A stretch of DNA of 64,000 nt from Pseudomonas viridiflava (GCA_900596015.1 UVIF01000023.1:124001-188000); one strand, 5' to 3'. Counted from the first letter of the stretch, positions 17,525 to 26,116 are shown. The notes: generated by a model not told the origin, from the letters alone. Numbers and translations are program-made.

Positions 17525-18736
17525 TCACTCGCGGCGAAGGGGCACGTGCTGCCCGCCCAGGTAATCCATCGCGGCCAGCACGCCGCTGGCGTCGAGTTTC
17601 ACCCCGGCCATCTGCAGGCCCATTTCGCAACCGCTCAGGGTGGCCATGAGGGTCAGGTCGTTGCAGTCACCCAAGTGGCCGATACGGAACATGCGCCCTT
17701 TGAGTTTGCCCAGGCCGGTGCCCAGCGACATGTCGAAGCGTTCGTAGATGGTCTTGCGTACCTGGTCGGCGTCCACGCCTTCGGGCGTCATCACACCCGT
17801 GAGCACGGGGCTGTAGACGCTGGGGTCGGCGCACTGGATGGGCAGGCCCCAGGCCTGCACGGCGGTGCGACAGGCCTGAGCCAGGCGTTGGTGGCGGGCG
17901 AAGACGTTGTCCAGGCCTTCGCCGAAAATCATGTCCAGCGCTTCGGAGAGCCCATAGAGCAGGTTGGTGTTGGGGGTGTAGGGCCAGTAGCCGGTCTTGT
18001 TCATCTCGATGATGTCCTCCCACGCCCAGAAACTGCGCGGCAGGCCGCCGCGCTGGCTGGCCTCGATGGCCTTGGGCGACAGCGCGTTGAAGCTGATACC
18101 GGGCGGCAGCATCAGGCCTTTCTGCGAGCCGGAGATGGTCACGTCCACGCCCCATTCGTCATGGCGATAGTCAGCCGAAGCGAGCCCGGAGATGGTGTCC
18201 ACCAGCAACAGCGCAGGGTGCCCGGCAGCATCGATGGCCCGGCGCACGGCGGCAATGTCGGAGGTCACCCCGGTGCTGGTTTCGTTGTGCACCACGCAGA
18301 CGGCCTTGATCCGCTGCTCGCCGTCCTGCTCCAGGCGCGCCTGGATCATGTCTGCGCGCACGCCACCGCGCCAGCCTTCGATGCCTGGCAACCCGATGAA
18401 TTCGGGCTTGAGCCCCAGGCTGATGGCCATCTTCTGCCAGAGGCTGGCGAAATGGCCTGTCTCGAACATCAGCACCTCGTCGCCTGCGTTCAAGGTATTG
18501 CACAGTGCCGCTTCCCACGCACCGGTGCCCGAGGCGGGGTAGATGATCACCGGATGGCGGGTCTTGAAAATCCGTTGAATGCCTTCGAGCACTTTGAGAC
18601 CCAGTTCGCCGAACTCGGGGCCGCGGTGATCGATGGTCGGGTAGCTCATGGCGCGCAGGATGCGATCGGGCACCGGGCTGGGGCCGGGGATCTGCAGAAA
18701 ATGGCGGCCGGCAGGATGGAAGTCGAGCTTGAGCAT
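17525..18736 (-). CDS. sgaA: Class V aminotransferase, serine-glyoxylate type
   Basis: A 403-residue PLP enzyme. Seen are FLQIPGPSPVPDRILRAMS at the N-terminus, the YPASGTGAWEAAL phosphate-binding block, LLVDTISGLASADYR, and the Schiff-base lysine in TISGSQKGLMLPPG. Serine-glyoxylate aminotransferase makes hydroxypyruvate and glycine; the downstream isomerase gene supports this over plain alanine-glyoxylate or ureidoglycine-glyoxylate (PucG) activity, which share the fold. It is the first gene of the operon with the MFS and isomerase genes. A strong promoter, an operator and an A-rich AACAACAA site precede the start. Confidence 0.87.
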   Translation of the reverse strand: MLKLDFHPAGRHFLQIPGPSPVPDRILRAMSYPTIDHRGPEFGELGLKVLEGIQRIFKTRHPVIIYPASGTGAWEAALCNTLNAGDEVLMFETGHFASLWQKMAISLGLKPEFIGLPGIEGWRGGVRADMIQARLEQDGEQRIKAVCVVHNETSTGVTSDIAAVRRAIDAAGHPALLLVDTISGLASADYRHDEWGVDVTISGSQKGLMLPPGISFNALSPKAIEASQRGGLPRSFWAWEDIIEMNKTGYWPYTPNTNLLYGLSEALDMIFGEGLDNVFARHQRLAQACRTAVQAWGLPIQCADPSVYSPVLTGVMTPEGVDADQVRKTIYERFDMSLGTGLGKLKGRMFRIGHLGDCNDLTLMATLSGCEMGLQMAGVKLDASGVLAAMDYLGGQHVPLRRE

Positions 18737-18747
18737 GGGTGAACCCT

Positions 18748-18755
18748 TTGTTGTT
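18748..18755 (-). promoter_or_regulatory. Crc/Hfq-type A-rich motif in the aminotransferase leader
   Basis: On the minus strand the leader reads AACAACAAAGGG directly before the start region of the aminotransferase. AACAACAA fits the AAnAAnAA catabolite-activity motif bound by Hfq/Crc in Pseudomonas and abuts the ribosome site, the position where it blocks translation. Confidence 0.6.
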
Positions 18756-18756
18756 G

Positions 18757-18774
18757 TATTTTGAATGCAAAATT
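18757..18774. promoter_or_regulatory. Palindromic operator upstream of aminotransferase operon
   Basis: TATTTTGAATGCAAAATT differs from the malic-enzyme site at 13503-13520 only in the last base. It lies immediately downstream of the -10 element at 18775-18780, covering the expected transcription start, a classic repressor position. The adjacent GntR gene at 18890 is divergent. Confidence 0.72.
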
Positions 18775-18802
18775 ACATTAGCAGTTGGGCCCGCTGTGTC
18801 AA
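18775..18802 (-). promoter_or_regulatory. Sigma-70 promoter of the aminotransferase operon
   Basis: On the minus strand, TTGACA (18797-18802), a 16-bp spacer and TAATGT (18775-18780) form a good sigma-70 promoter reading into the aminotransferase gene, with the palindromic operator directly after the -10. Confidence 0.65.
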
Positions 18803-18889
18803 ACCACTCAATTGCGCTAATATCGGCTTAGATTCGCGCTTTTTAGAATAAGAAGAGCTCGCCTTAACCCATTGATACAAGGAGTTTGC

Positions 18890-19597
18890 ATGCAGTCTTC
18901 GTCAATGGCCGCCCCGGCCACGCCCGCGCTGCAGTTGCCACGGCTCGAACGCCAGCGCCTGCACGACACCGTGGTAGAGCACTTGCGTGGGTTCATCACC
19001 GAAGGGGTGCTACCGCCCGGGACCAAGCTGAACGAGCGCGAGTTGTGCGAGACGCTGGGTATTTCCCGTACCCCGCTGCGCGAGGCCCTGAAGGTACTGG
19101 CCGGGGAGGGCTTGATCGAGATCAATCCCAACCGCGGTGCCAGCGTGGCGCGCATGAGCGAGCTGGAAATTCGCGAAGCGTTCGAGTTGATGAGTGGTCT
19201 GGAAGCCTTTGCCGGCGAGCTGGCGTGCGAGCGCATCACCGAAGCGGAGCTGGACCAGATCAAGGCTTTGCACAATGCCATGGTGGTGAGCAAGAGCCAG
19301 CATGATCTGGTGGGCTACTATCAGCGCAACCGCGCCATCCATGACCTGATCAACCTGGCTTCGCGCAATTCGGCACTGCGCCAGATGTATCTCACGGTGA
19401 ACCGCCGCCTGCAGGCGCTGCGCTTCCTGTCCAACCAGCAGGCGCCGAAGTGGGATCGAGCGCTGCATGATCATGAACAGATGATCGAGGCTCTTCAGGC
19501 CCGAGATGGCAAGCGCCTGAGCGCGATCCTGCGCCAGCATCTGCTGGAAAAGCGTGATGCCATCATGTTGCTGGTGCAGAACGGCAATCGCCCCTGA
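18890..19597 (+). CDS. GntR/FCD-family transcriptional regulator
   Basis: A 235-residue DNA-binding regulator. The start ATG 18890 follows AAGGAG with a 5-base spacer; an upstream in-frame codon at 18872 lacks this. The winged helix contains LPPGTKLNERELCETLGISR and PLREALKVLAGEGL; the C-terminal all-helical FCD domain (about residues 95-225) usually binds an organic acid through metal-bound His residues, here in NRAIHDLINLA and HDHEQMIEAL. It is divergent from the serine-glyoxylate operon and likely represses that operon and malic enzyme through the paired palindromes; the inducer is unknown. Confidence 0.9.
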   Translation: MQSSSMAAPATPALQLPRLERQRLHDTVVEHLRGFITEGVLPPGTKLNERELCETLGISRTPLREALKVLAGEGLIEINPNRGASVARMSELEIREAFELMSGLEAFAGELACERITEAELDQIKALHNAMVVSKSQHDLVGYYQRNRAIHDLINLASRNSALRQMYLTVNRRLQALRFLSNQQAPKWDRALHDHEQMIEALQARDGKRLSAILRQHLLEKRDAIMLLVQNGNRP

Positions 19598-19601
19598 TCC
19601 A

Positions 19602-19634
19602 GCCACACCGCGTCGGCGGCCCACGCGGTGTGGC
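19602..19634. terminator. Hairpin between the GntR gene and the TpsA gene
   Basis: GCCACACCGCGT and ACGCGGTGTGGC form a perfect 12-bp stem with a 9-base loop between the convergent stops at 19597 and 19651. There is no T-tract on either side, so it may act as a bidirectional hairpin terminator or RNA end protector. Confidence 0.5.
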
Positions 19635-19650
19635 AGGGCGAACGCGCCGG

Positions 19651-22305
19651 TCAGCGCAGTGTCAGCGGGATGTTCAGGTCGTTGAGCCGCTGGGCGGTAG
19701 CGGCGCCGACGCCTCCGGCTACGAACGACGACTCGAGCGTGGTGCCATTGCTGGCCGGTACGGACACATCCGGGGTAGCAAACGGCAGGCTCGCCAGCGC
19801 CTGCCAGCTCGATTGCCGCGGGAAGACGTAACCATGGTATTGGCGGCGTATCGCATCACCCTCATCCACCGGGGTATCCTTGAAAAACGCCAGACTTTCC
19901 GAAACGGTCAATTGCCCCGCTGCGGTCACCGAAGCCGCATGGGTTGCCAGCCTTTTCGCCGAGATGTCGATGTCACCTCCAGCCTTCATCGAAAATCCGT
20001 TATGAACACGGTCCGTGACCCGTGCTCGCTCTTCATCGTCGGCGGATACGAAGAAACTTTCGGGCAAATCATTGTCCAGCCAGACTGCCCGGTTACGTGG
20101 CCCCGTGGCCTCCAGGCTGCCGGTAAACTGAATATCGCTGGCTGCAACCTTGATATCCCCCTTGCTCTCCAGCGTCGAGCCAGCCACGTCGAGCATGCCG
20201 ACTGCGTTCAGGTGCACAGAGCCCCCGGCAATGCTGCTGCGCGCCTGTGAATCCCGGAACCCTGCGTTGCTCCAGCCGCTTTGCGGCAGCTCGCCCAGTA
20301 CCGGCCCCCACTGCGGGCCGCTCAGCTTGAAACCCTCCTGCAGGGTCATGCCGCGGATCCACAGGTTGCTCTGGGCGTCTATGTTCACGGCCTGTTTTGC
20401 CGAAAGGTGAGAGCCGGCGACGGTAATATTGCCAGCTCTAAATCGGGAGCCGCGCGCACGTAGCGAAAGCGTGTCGCGGGCCGTCACCACCGTCGACGCG
20501 TTGGTTTGCGACGTGCGCTCGAAGCTGCGCAGCGGTTGATCGGCACTCGGACGCGCACCGTCCAGACGCACGCTCTTGCTGGAACCGCGAATGACCAGGT
20601 CCCCTTGGCTGTCCACGTTCACCGTCGCCCCCGAGAGCTTGGCGGCACTGATGTGGATACCCTCGCCAATTATGGACAAATTGCCGCCGCGGGCCTGGAT
20701 TTGGCTTTGCTGCTGATAGGTTTCTTCTCGATGCGCCTCGTGCGCGTGGCTGCCGGACAGGGTGACACGGCGCACGCCGCTACCCTGGGTGGCCGTGCGC
20801 TTGAGATCCAGCCCGCTGATATCCGTTTCACCAAGCCCGTTAATACTGACCGAATGAGTCCCATCGATCTTGGCGCCTATCAGTTTAGCGGTCGGTAATG
20901 CGATTGAACCGCCCACGATAACAGTGGACTGCGCGCGTTCGACATAGGTAGAGGCGCTGTCTCCAGGCGCATCCAAGGATCCAAGCCGAACCGTACGCCA
21001 GCCTTTGTCCACCTTCGCTCCGGCTTTGAGCCCCCCGCGCGCTGTGTACATACTCACCGACTCCGGACCCTGGATACCGGTCGCTGCCATCTCGATACCG
21101 TTCCCGTCCAGCCTGACCGTGCCCTTGGAAATGACCTTGTTGCCCACGTGCAGCAGGGTGCGTTCCTCGATTTGCGCGTCCGATTCACCGGCTGCCAGGG
21201 TGAACCACCGGTCGTCGGCCGTTGCCTGGCGCCGCGTCACGGTCTCATTGCTCAATGCATCGAAGGTCAAGCGGCCACCGGCCCGAGCGTCGATAAGGCC
21301 ACCGGTGAGTGCAAGGGACGTCAGCGTCATGTCGCCAACAGACGAGAGCTGCACATGTGCGGTACCGGCATCGATCGAACCCTGCGCATGCAGCCCGTCC
21401 TGTTTGGCTGCGGAACTCATCGTCAGCGCCCCGGCGGAGGCGATTTCAATGCCCTGAGCCGCGCGCAACTGTGTGATTCCCATGTTCACGCCTGCACCGT
21501 CCTGGGTGCTGATGATCTTGATGCGCCGGGCCTGCATGGCGCCCAGCAGGCTGGCGTCGATTGCCGTCGCTGGCTGCATGACGTCGCTGCTGGCCAGCGT
21601 CTGCACATCGAGCCGCTGGCGACCCAGCAACAGGCTCAAATCTCCACCCGCCGTCAGTTCGCCTTGGGTCTGGAGGGAGGGCGCGATCAACTGCACGGAA
21701 CCCGCGCCGCCATCCAGGCCGTCCGGGCCGACTACCAGGCCCTGCTGCGCCGAGCGTGTGTCGTAGTGCTGGATGCGGCCGTCGGCCAGTTCCGCTGTGC
21801 CCACCACATACGTCGCGGTACCGGCCTGCTCCAATGCCAGGCGCGCGCCGTTGAGGACAATGCCGTTAGGGTTGCTCAACACATAATCGGCAGCCTCCCC
21901 GAAGATGACCTGTTCGCCAGCTACAGTAGATCCACGACTGCCTACGACCTCGTTGAGAATGGTGCTGGCGGCTCTGTCACTGAAGTGCACGTTGGTATTG
22001 ACGTCGAGGGTCGTACCGGCGACCTGCGCCTGGCCCGCAATCAGGCTGTTGTTCAAGACCAGACCAGCGCTGTCGACGTTGTAGTCCTGCCAGCGGTTAT
22101 GGGAAAGGCCTTGTGCGTTCGGCGCAACGATATCGACGATCGGCACCTGTGCTTGAATTTCGACGGTGGCAGTACCCATCGGTCCGTCGACTGCCACCAG
22201 GTTGTCGGCCGAGGCGGGGTTGAGTGTGGTGAGCAGAACGGCCGAGATGGCCAGTGCTAGCGTGTGCCGGGCGAACGCATGGGGTTTGGGCGTGGCTGGG
22301 TGCAT
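19651..22305 (-). CDS. Orphan TpsA exoprotein with hemagglutinin N-terminal domain
   Basis: An 884-residue secreted protein of the two-partner-secretion class. The start at 22305 has GAGGAG upstream. A signal peptide core (LALAISAVLLTTLNPASA) is followed by the TPS domain with VDIVAPNAQGLSHNRWQDYNV and SNPNGI at residues 144-149. The rest (about 200-800) is beta-helix-like repeat sequence rich in short AG, LSS and VDSQGDLVIRG-type turns. The Cys-bearing NGCGF segment of CdiA/FhaB is replaced by LNGARL. There is no VENN motif, toxin tail or immunity gene, and no TpsB outer-membrane partner in the window. It is short for the family, so it may be an adhesin or a decayed gene that still reads through. 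Confidence 0.85.
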   Translation of the reverse strand: MHPATPKPHAFARHTLALAISAVLLTTLNPASADNLVAVDGPMGTATVEIQAQVPIVDIVAPNAQGLSHNRWQDYNVDSAGLVLNNSLIAGQAQVAGTTLDVNTNVHFSDRAASTILNEVVGSRGSTVAGEQVIFGEAADYVLSNPNGIVLNGARLALEQAGTATYVVGTAELADGRIQHYDTRSAQQGLVVGPDGLDGGAGSVQLIAPSLQTQGELTAGGDLSLLLGRQRLDVQTLASSDVMQPATAIDASLLGAMQARRIKIISTQDGAGVNMGITQLRAAQGIEIASAGALTMSSAAKQDGLHAQGSIDAGTAHVQLSSVGDMTLTSLALTGGLIDARAGGRLTFDALSNETVTRRQATADDRWFTLAAGESDAQIEERTLLHVGNKVISKGTVRLDGNGIEMAATGIQGPESVSMYTARGGLKAGAKVDKGWRTVRLGSLDAPGDSASTYVERAQSTVIVGGSIALPTAKLIGAKIDGTHSVSINGLGETDISGLDLKRTATQGSGVRRVTLSGSHAHEAHREETYQQQSQIQARGGNLSIIGEGIHISAAKLSGATVNVDSQGDLVIRGSSKSVRLDGARPSADQPLRSFERTSQTNASTVVTARDTLSLRARGSRFRAGNITVAGSHLSAKQAVNIDAQSNLWIRGMTLQEGFKLSGPQWGPVLGELPQSGWSNAGFRDSQARSSIAGGSVHLNAVGMLDVAGSTLESKGDIKVAASDIQFTGSLEATGPRNRAVWLDNDLPESFFVSADDEERARVTDRVHNGFSMKAGGDIDISAKRLATHAASVTAAGQLTVSESLAFFKDTPVDEGDAIRRQYHGYVFPRQSSWQALASLPFATPDVSVPASNGTTLESSFVAGGVGAATAQRLNDLNIPLTLR

Positions 22306-22404
22306 GATGGTGCTCCTCTCTGGGGGCTATGGAATGTTGGCAAAGCGGCGGGACGAATCCGCCGCAAGCCACTCTAGAGAGGAGCGAGGCATGGCAGTGA
22401 GTGT

Positions 22405-22423
22405 AGGAATGATTCTCGTCATG
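22405..22423. promoter_or_regulatory. Possible Fur box upstream of the TpsA gene
   Basis: On the minus strand CATGACGAGAATCATTCCT matches the 19-bp Fur consensus at about 12 positions, including an intact AATCATT half. It lies about 100 bp upstream of the TpsA start. The left half is weak, so iron control is only a suggestion. Confidence 0.35.
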
Positions 22424-22468
22424 TAGGACGTATCTGTCAGATTGCAGGATCGCTCATTGCCTCAGCAC

Positions 22469-23710
22469 TTAGCCGGCGTTGAACTCCACGCGCTCCGGTA
22501 TTCGCGTCATCAACACCCGGCCGCCGCGAATCGATACCCGCGCCTTGGCCTGCTGACGCACGGCTTCGTAGTCGTTTTCAGCCCCCAGGATCACCATGTT
22601 GGCCGGGCGGCCTGCGGCGATGCCGTATCGCTCGCCCAAATTCAGTGCGCGGGCGCTGTTGTCGGTGACCAGGTCGAGCGAGCGCTGCAGGTCTTCGAAG
22701 CCCATCATGTGGCAGATGTGCAGGCCGGCGTCCAATACACGCAGGATATTGCCGTTTCCCAGTGGGTACCACGGGTCCTTGATGGAGTCCTGGCCGAAGC
22801 AGACATTCATGCCCGCCCGATCCAGCTCGGCTACGCGGGTCACGCCGCGGCGCTTGGGAAAGGTATCGAAACGCCCCTGCAGGTGAATGCTTTCGGTCGG
22901 GCAGGAAACAAAGCTGATTCCCGACTGCTTGAGCAGGCGGAACAGCTTCGAGCAATAGGCGTTGTCGTACGAGCCCATCGCCGTGGTGTGGCTGGCCGTG
23001 ACGCGGCTGCCCATGCCGCGCACGCGGGCCTGTTCGGCAAGCACTTCGAGAAACCGCGAATGCGGATCATCGGTCTCGTCGCAATGCACGTCCACCAGGC
23101 ACCCGGTGCGCTCGGCCAGGTCCATGAGGAAATTGATCGAGCTGACACCCTGTTCTCGAGTGTTCTCGAAGTGCGGAATTCCACCCACCACATCGGCGCC
23201 CATGGCCACTGCGCGCTCCATCAGTTGGCGCCCGTCAGGGTAGGACTCGATCCCTTCCTGGGGAAACGCCACTATCTGCAGATCGATCAGGTGGCGCGCT
23301 TCCTCGCGCACTTCGAGCATGGCCTTGAGCGCACCCAGCGTCGGGTCGGTAACGTCGATGTGCGTGCGCACGTGCTGGATACCGTGCTCGGCGAGCATGC
23401 CGATAGTGGTCAGGGCGCGCTGCTTGGTGTCTTCATGGGTGATGCTCGCCTTGCGTTGGCCCCAGCGTTCGATGCCTTCGAACAGCGTGCCGCTCATGTT
23501 CCATTGCGGATCACCAGCCGTGAGGGTGGCATCGAGGTGAATGTGCGGCTCGACCAGCGGCGCTATCAACAATTGGCCCTGCGCGTCGATGTCATCACCA
23601 AAAGCCTGGACCTGGCCGGTTTGTGCCTGGATCGCGGCAATGAGGGTGCCGGTGCACGTGACGGTGTGCAGGCCTTCGGTCTTGCGCAACCTGGCGTTGA
23701 TGATCTTCAT
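22469..23710 (-). CDS. codA: Cytosine deaminase (amidohydrolase)
   Basis: A 413-residue cytoplasmic amidohydrolase converting cytosine to uracil and ammonia. The start at 23710 has AAGGG upstream. Metal-site and catalytic residues are visible: the HxH in VEPHIHLDATL, the His in DVHCDETDD with the Glu nearby, the His in VTASHTTAMGSYD, and the Asp in VCFGQDSIKDPWYPLG. Length is close to E. coli CodA (about 427). No codB permease adjoins it. A related aminopyrimidine or creatinine deaminase is possible but less likely given the DSIKDPWYPLG segment. Confidence 0.88.
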   Translation of the reverse strand: MKIINARLRKTEGLHTVTCTGTLIAAIQAQTGQVQAFGDDIDAQGQLLIAPLVEPHIHLDATLTAGDPQWNMSGTLFEGIERWGQRKASITHEDTKQRALTTIGMLAEHGIQHVRTHIDVTDPTLGALKAMLEVREEARHLIDLQIVAFPQEGIESYPDGRQLMERAVAMGADVVGGIPHFENTREQGVSSINFLMDLAERTGCLVDVHCDETDDPHSRFLEVLAEQARVRGMGSRVTASHTTAMGSYDNAYCSKLFRLLKQSGISFVSCPTESIHLQGRFDTFPKRRGVTRVAELDRAGMNVCFGQDSIKDPWYPLGNGNILRVLDAGLHICHMMGFEDLQRSLDLVTDNSARALNLGERYGIAAGRPANMVILGAENDYEAVRQQAKARVSIRGGRVLMTRIPERVEFNAG

Positions 23711-23801
23711 GGGGGCACCCTTCGTGTAAAAGCCGATGACCAATGTTGCCATAGTTGTCGGCCGGCTCCCGGAAAAAACTGTGGCGCGGCGCGGGCTGCG
23801 G

Positions 23802-24704
23802 TCAAGCAGGCGCCGTGAACAGCTCGCGGCGTGCACCTTCGGTGATGGCCACGATGCCGGGATGCTTGACCTTGCGCTCCACCGAAATCACGTAGAACGA
23901 CTCCGTGACGCCTTCGGTCTGCCCGATCAGCCGCACCTGGTACTGCGTCATGATTTCATCGGCAATGACACTGGGCGCGATGAAGATACCGCTGCCCGAC
24001 TGCCCGAAGGCCTGCATCAACGCACTGTCGTCGAATTCGCCGACCACCCGCGGCAGCAGGCCCTGATCGCCGAACCAGCGCATCAGCCGACTGCGCAGCA
24101 CGCTCTCCTGACCAGGAATGAGCAGCGGTGCGCCGTGCAGGCATTGCGGGAAGTCGCCACCATGGCGTGCGGCCAACTGCTCGGTGGCGAAGAAGCTGAT
24201 GCCGCACTCGCCCAACTTCTGGCTGTAGCCCTTGATGTCCAGGTGTGATGGCATCGGACTGTCGGAAATGACCATGTCCAGACGTTGGATCGCCAAATCG
24301 GCCAGCAGCCGTTCCAACTTGTCTTCGCGGCAGGTAATGCGCAGCGGTTCGCTCAGTTCCATGGTCGGTGCGATCAGCCGATAGACGATCGACTTGGGCA
24401 CTACGTCAGCCACGCCCACCCGAAAAGGAATCTGTTCCTCATCGGGCTGGGTCCGCAGCACCGCCTCCAGTTCACCGCCAATCTGGAACATGCGCTCGGC
24501 GTAGGGCAGGGCCTGGCGGCCAGCCTCGGTCAGCTCCAGATGCCTGCCAACACGCCGAAACAATTTCACACAGAACGTTTCTTCAAGCAGGCTGATCTGA
24601 CCGCTAATGGTTTGTGCGGTGAGGTTGAGTTGCTCACTGGCACGCACGATGCTTCCGGTGCGCGCAACGACCCAGAAATAGTGAAGCTGACGATAATTGA
24701 GCAC
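23802..24704 (-). CDS. nhaR: NhaR-like LysR-family regulator
   Basis: A 300-residue LysR regulator. The start MLNYRQLHYFWVVARTGSI and the helix-turn-helix ASEQLNLTAQTISGQISLLE match NhaR, which in E. coli senses sodium and activates the nhaA antiporter. No nhaA lies beside it; its divergent neighbour is a TerC family membrane protein and a cytosine deaminase gene lies downstream. A 9-bp inverted repeat sits 8 bp before its start codon, suggesting autoregulation. Confidence 0.85.
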   Translation of the reverse strand: MLNYRQLHYFWVVARTGSIVRASEQLNLTAQTISGQISLLEETFCVKLFRRVGRHLELTEAGRQALPYAERMFQIGGELEAVLRTQPDEEQIPFRVGVADVVPKSIVYRLIAPTMELSEPLRITCREDKLERLLADLAIQRLDMVISDSPMPSHLDIKGYSQKLGECGISFFATEQLAARHGGDFPQCLHGAPLLIPGQESVLRSRLMRWFGDQGLLPRVVGEFDDSALMQAFGQSGSGIFIAPSVIADEIMTQYQVRLIGQTEGVTESFYVISVERKVKHPGIVAITEGARRELFTAPA

Positions 24705-24711
24705 GGCGACC

Positions 24712-24736
24712 TACACTTCGTAAAAACCGAAGTGTA
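24712..24736. promoter_or_regulatory. Inverted repeat in the nhaR-terC intergenic region
   Basis: TACACTTCG and CGAAGTGTA (perfect 9-bp arms) flank TAAAAAC, starting 8 bp upstream of nhaR. A second imperfect palindrome, CTGGTAAAAAT / ATTTTCCAG, follows at about 24738-24761 and repeats the TAAAAA-CGAA core. The arrangement looks like paired regulator sites, probably for NhaR itself. Confidence 0.5.
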
Positions 24737-24885
24737 ACTGGTAAAAATACGAATTTTCCAGAGGTGTCCGTGTCTCTAGAATGCCTCGCTAGCAAAGAGC
24801 CAGTAGTTGGGGCTCGCTAGCGTGCGCGGCACCAGCCGAGCCTCTCCAGACATTCAGCGAACCGTGATAAGGGCAGGAACGATAC

Positions 24886-25641
24886 ATGGAATACCTACTG
24901 GAACTGGCTTCAAGCCCCACCGCCTGGGTGGCATTGGTGACCCTGGTAATCATGGAAGTCGTGCTGGGCATCGACAACCTGATATTCATCTCGATTCTGA
25001 CCAACAAACTGCCCAAGGAAATTCAGGCCAAGGCACGCCGTATCGGTATCAGCATGGCGCTGATCCTGCGCCTGGGCCTGCTGAGTACCGTGGCTTACAT
25101 CGTCCAGCTGACCGAGCCGGTTTTCTCCGTGCTGGATCACTGGTTCTCGTGGAAGGACGTCATCCTGATCGCCGGTGGCTTGTTCCTGTTGTGGAAAGCG
25201 ACCAAGGAAATCCACCACACCGTGGACCCGGTCGATCAGGAAGAGGCGAAGATCGGCGACAAGGTCAGCATGAGCTTCGCTTCGGCGATTGGTCAGATCC
25301 TGGTGCTGGACCTGGTGTTCTCCATCGACAGCATCATCACCGCCGTGGGCATGACCGAGCACTTGCCGATCATGATCATCGCCGTGGTCAGCGCCGTCAT
25401 CGTGATGCTGGTGGCTGCAGAGCCTTTGGCCAAGTTCATCAACGACAACCCAACGGTGGTCATGCTGGCTTTGGGCTTCCTGATCATGATCGGCATGACG
25501 CTGATCGCCGAAGGCTTCGGTGCACATGTGCCTAAAGGCTACATCTATGCAGCGATGGCGTTCTCGGCGACGATCGAAGGCTTGAACATGTGGTCGCGCC
25601 GGTCCAAGCAGCGCAAGCTGGCGGCCAATCGCGAGGTGTAA
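24886..25641 (+). CDS. TerC-family integral membrane protein
   Basis: A 251-residue inner-membrane protein with about seven hydrophobic segments. Family signatures are [18 protein letters not shown] in the first segment and [17 protein letters not shown] in the fourth, the acidic residues thought to bind metal ions. TerC proteins are linked to tellurite resistance and to manganese export or metalation of secreted proteins; substrate here is not known. It is single-gene, divergent from nhaR, with a strong terminator after it. Confidence 0.92.
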   Translation: MEYLLELASSPTAWVALVTLVIMEVVLGIDNLIFISILTNKLPKEIQAKARRIGISMALILRLGLLSTVAYIVQLTEPVFSVLDHWFSWKDVILIAGGLFLLWKATKEIHHTVDPVDQEEAKIGDKVSMSFASAIGQILVLDLVFSIDSIITAVGMTEHLPIMIIAVVSAVIVMLVAAEPLAKFINDNPTVVMLALGFLIMIGMTLIAEGFGAHVPKGYIYAAMAFSATIEGLNMWSRRSKQRKLAANREV

Positions 25642-25659
25642 AAGCGGCAGACAAAGCGA

Positions 25660-25684
25660 GGGGGCATGGATGCCCCCTTTTTTC
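25660..25684 (+). terminator. Rho-independent terminator after terC
   Basis: GGGGGCA-TGGA-TGCCCCC (7-bp stem) is followed by a T-tract, 19 bp after the terC stop. Confidence 0.88.
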
Positions 25685-25723
25685 GCCTTTTTTTCGGCTG
25701 GCTTGACGTTTGCTACGGACGCG

Positions 25724-25903
25724 TCAGACGTGCTGCGGCGTACCGGTGCGACGGGGTACGGCCGGCGTAGAGCGCTGGGCTGCTCGGGGCTGCGGCTGTG
25801 AATGCTGGTGGCGGCGAGCGATTCGCAGCACCCCCCAGAGCATGGCGGCCGCTACGGCCATCCAACCGGCGATCAGGCCGAAGATTGTCATTGCAAGGCT
25901 CAT
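25724..25903 (-). CDS. Small membrane protein of unknown function
   Basis: A 59-residue protein starting at 25903 with GGAGG seven bases before. One hydrophobic helix (about residues 3-30, including IFGLIAGWMAVAAAMLWGVL) is followed by a basic, Gln/Pro/Arg-rich cytoplasmic-type tail. I do not recognise a family. The good ribosome site and single-span layout make it a likely real gene; it is convergent with terC. Confidence 0.6.
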   Translation of the reverse strand: MSLAMTIFGLIAGWMAVAAAMLWGVLRIARRHQHSQPQPRAAQRSTPAVPRRTGTPQHV

Positions 25904-26116
25904 CACTACCTCCATTGCTTTCGCGTCTTCTAGGTCACGTAATAGATGACCTTGAGGGTCTGCGTGCGTTTCAACCTATTGACGAAAGGTCATTTGCGTG
26001 CGCCGGTCGGAGCTGCGAAGCGGGCCGTCATTCCACCGCTATCGCGCTGGCTGCGGGAAATCTATGATGGCCGTTCGGGCGGCACGTTGGGCGTCGCCCC
26101 GTATCAGGGGAATACC

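Noticed and set aside
19651..22305. Contact-dependent inhibition toxin (CdiA)
   Set aside because: Too short, no VENN boundary, no toxin tail, no cdiI or cdiB.
24762..24885. yybP-ykoY-type manganese riboswitch before terC
   Set aside because: TerC genes often have one, but I could not find the conserved core; only a GCTAGC-containing inverted repeat is visible.
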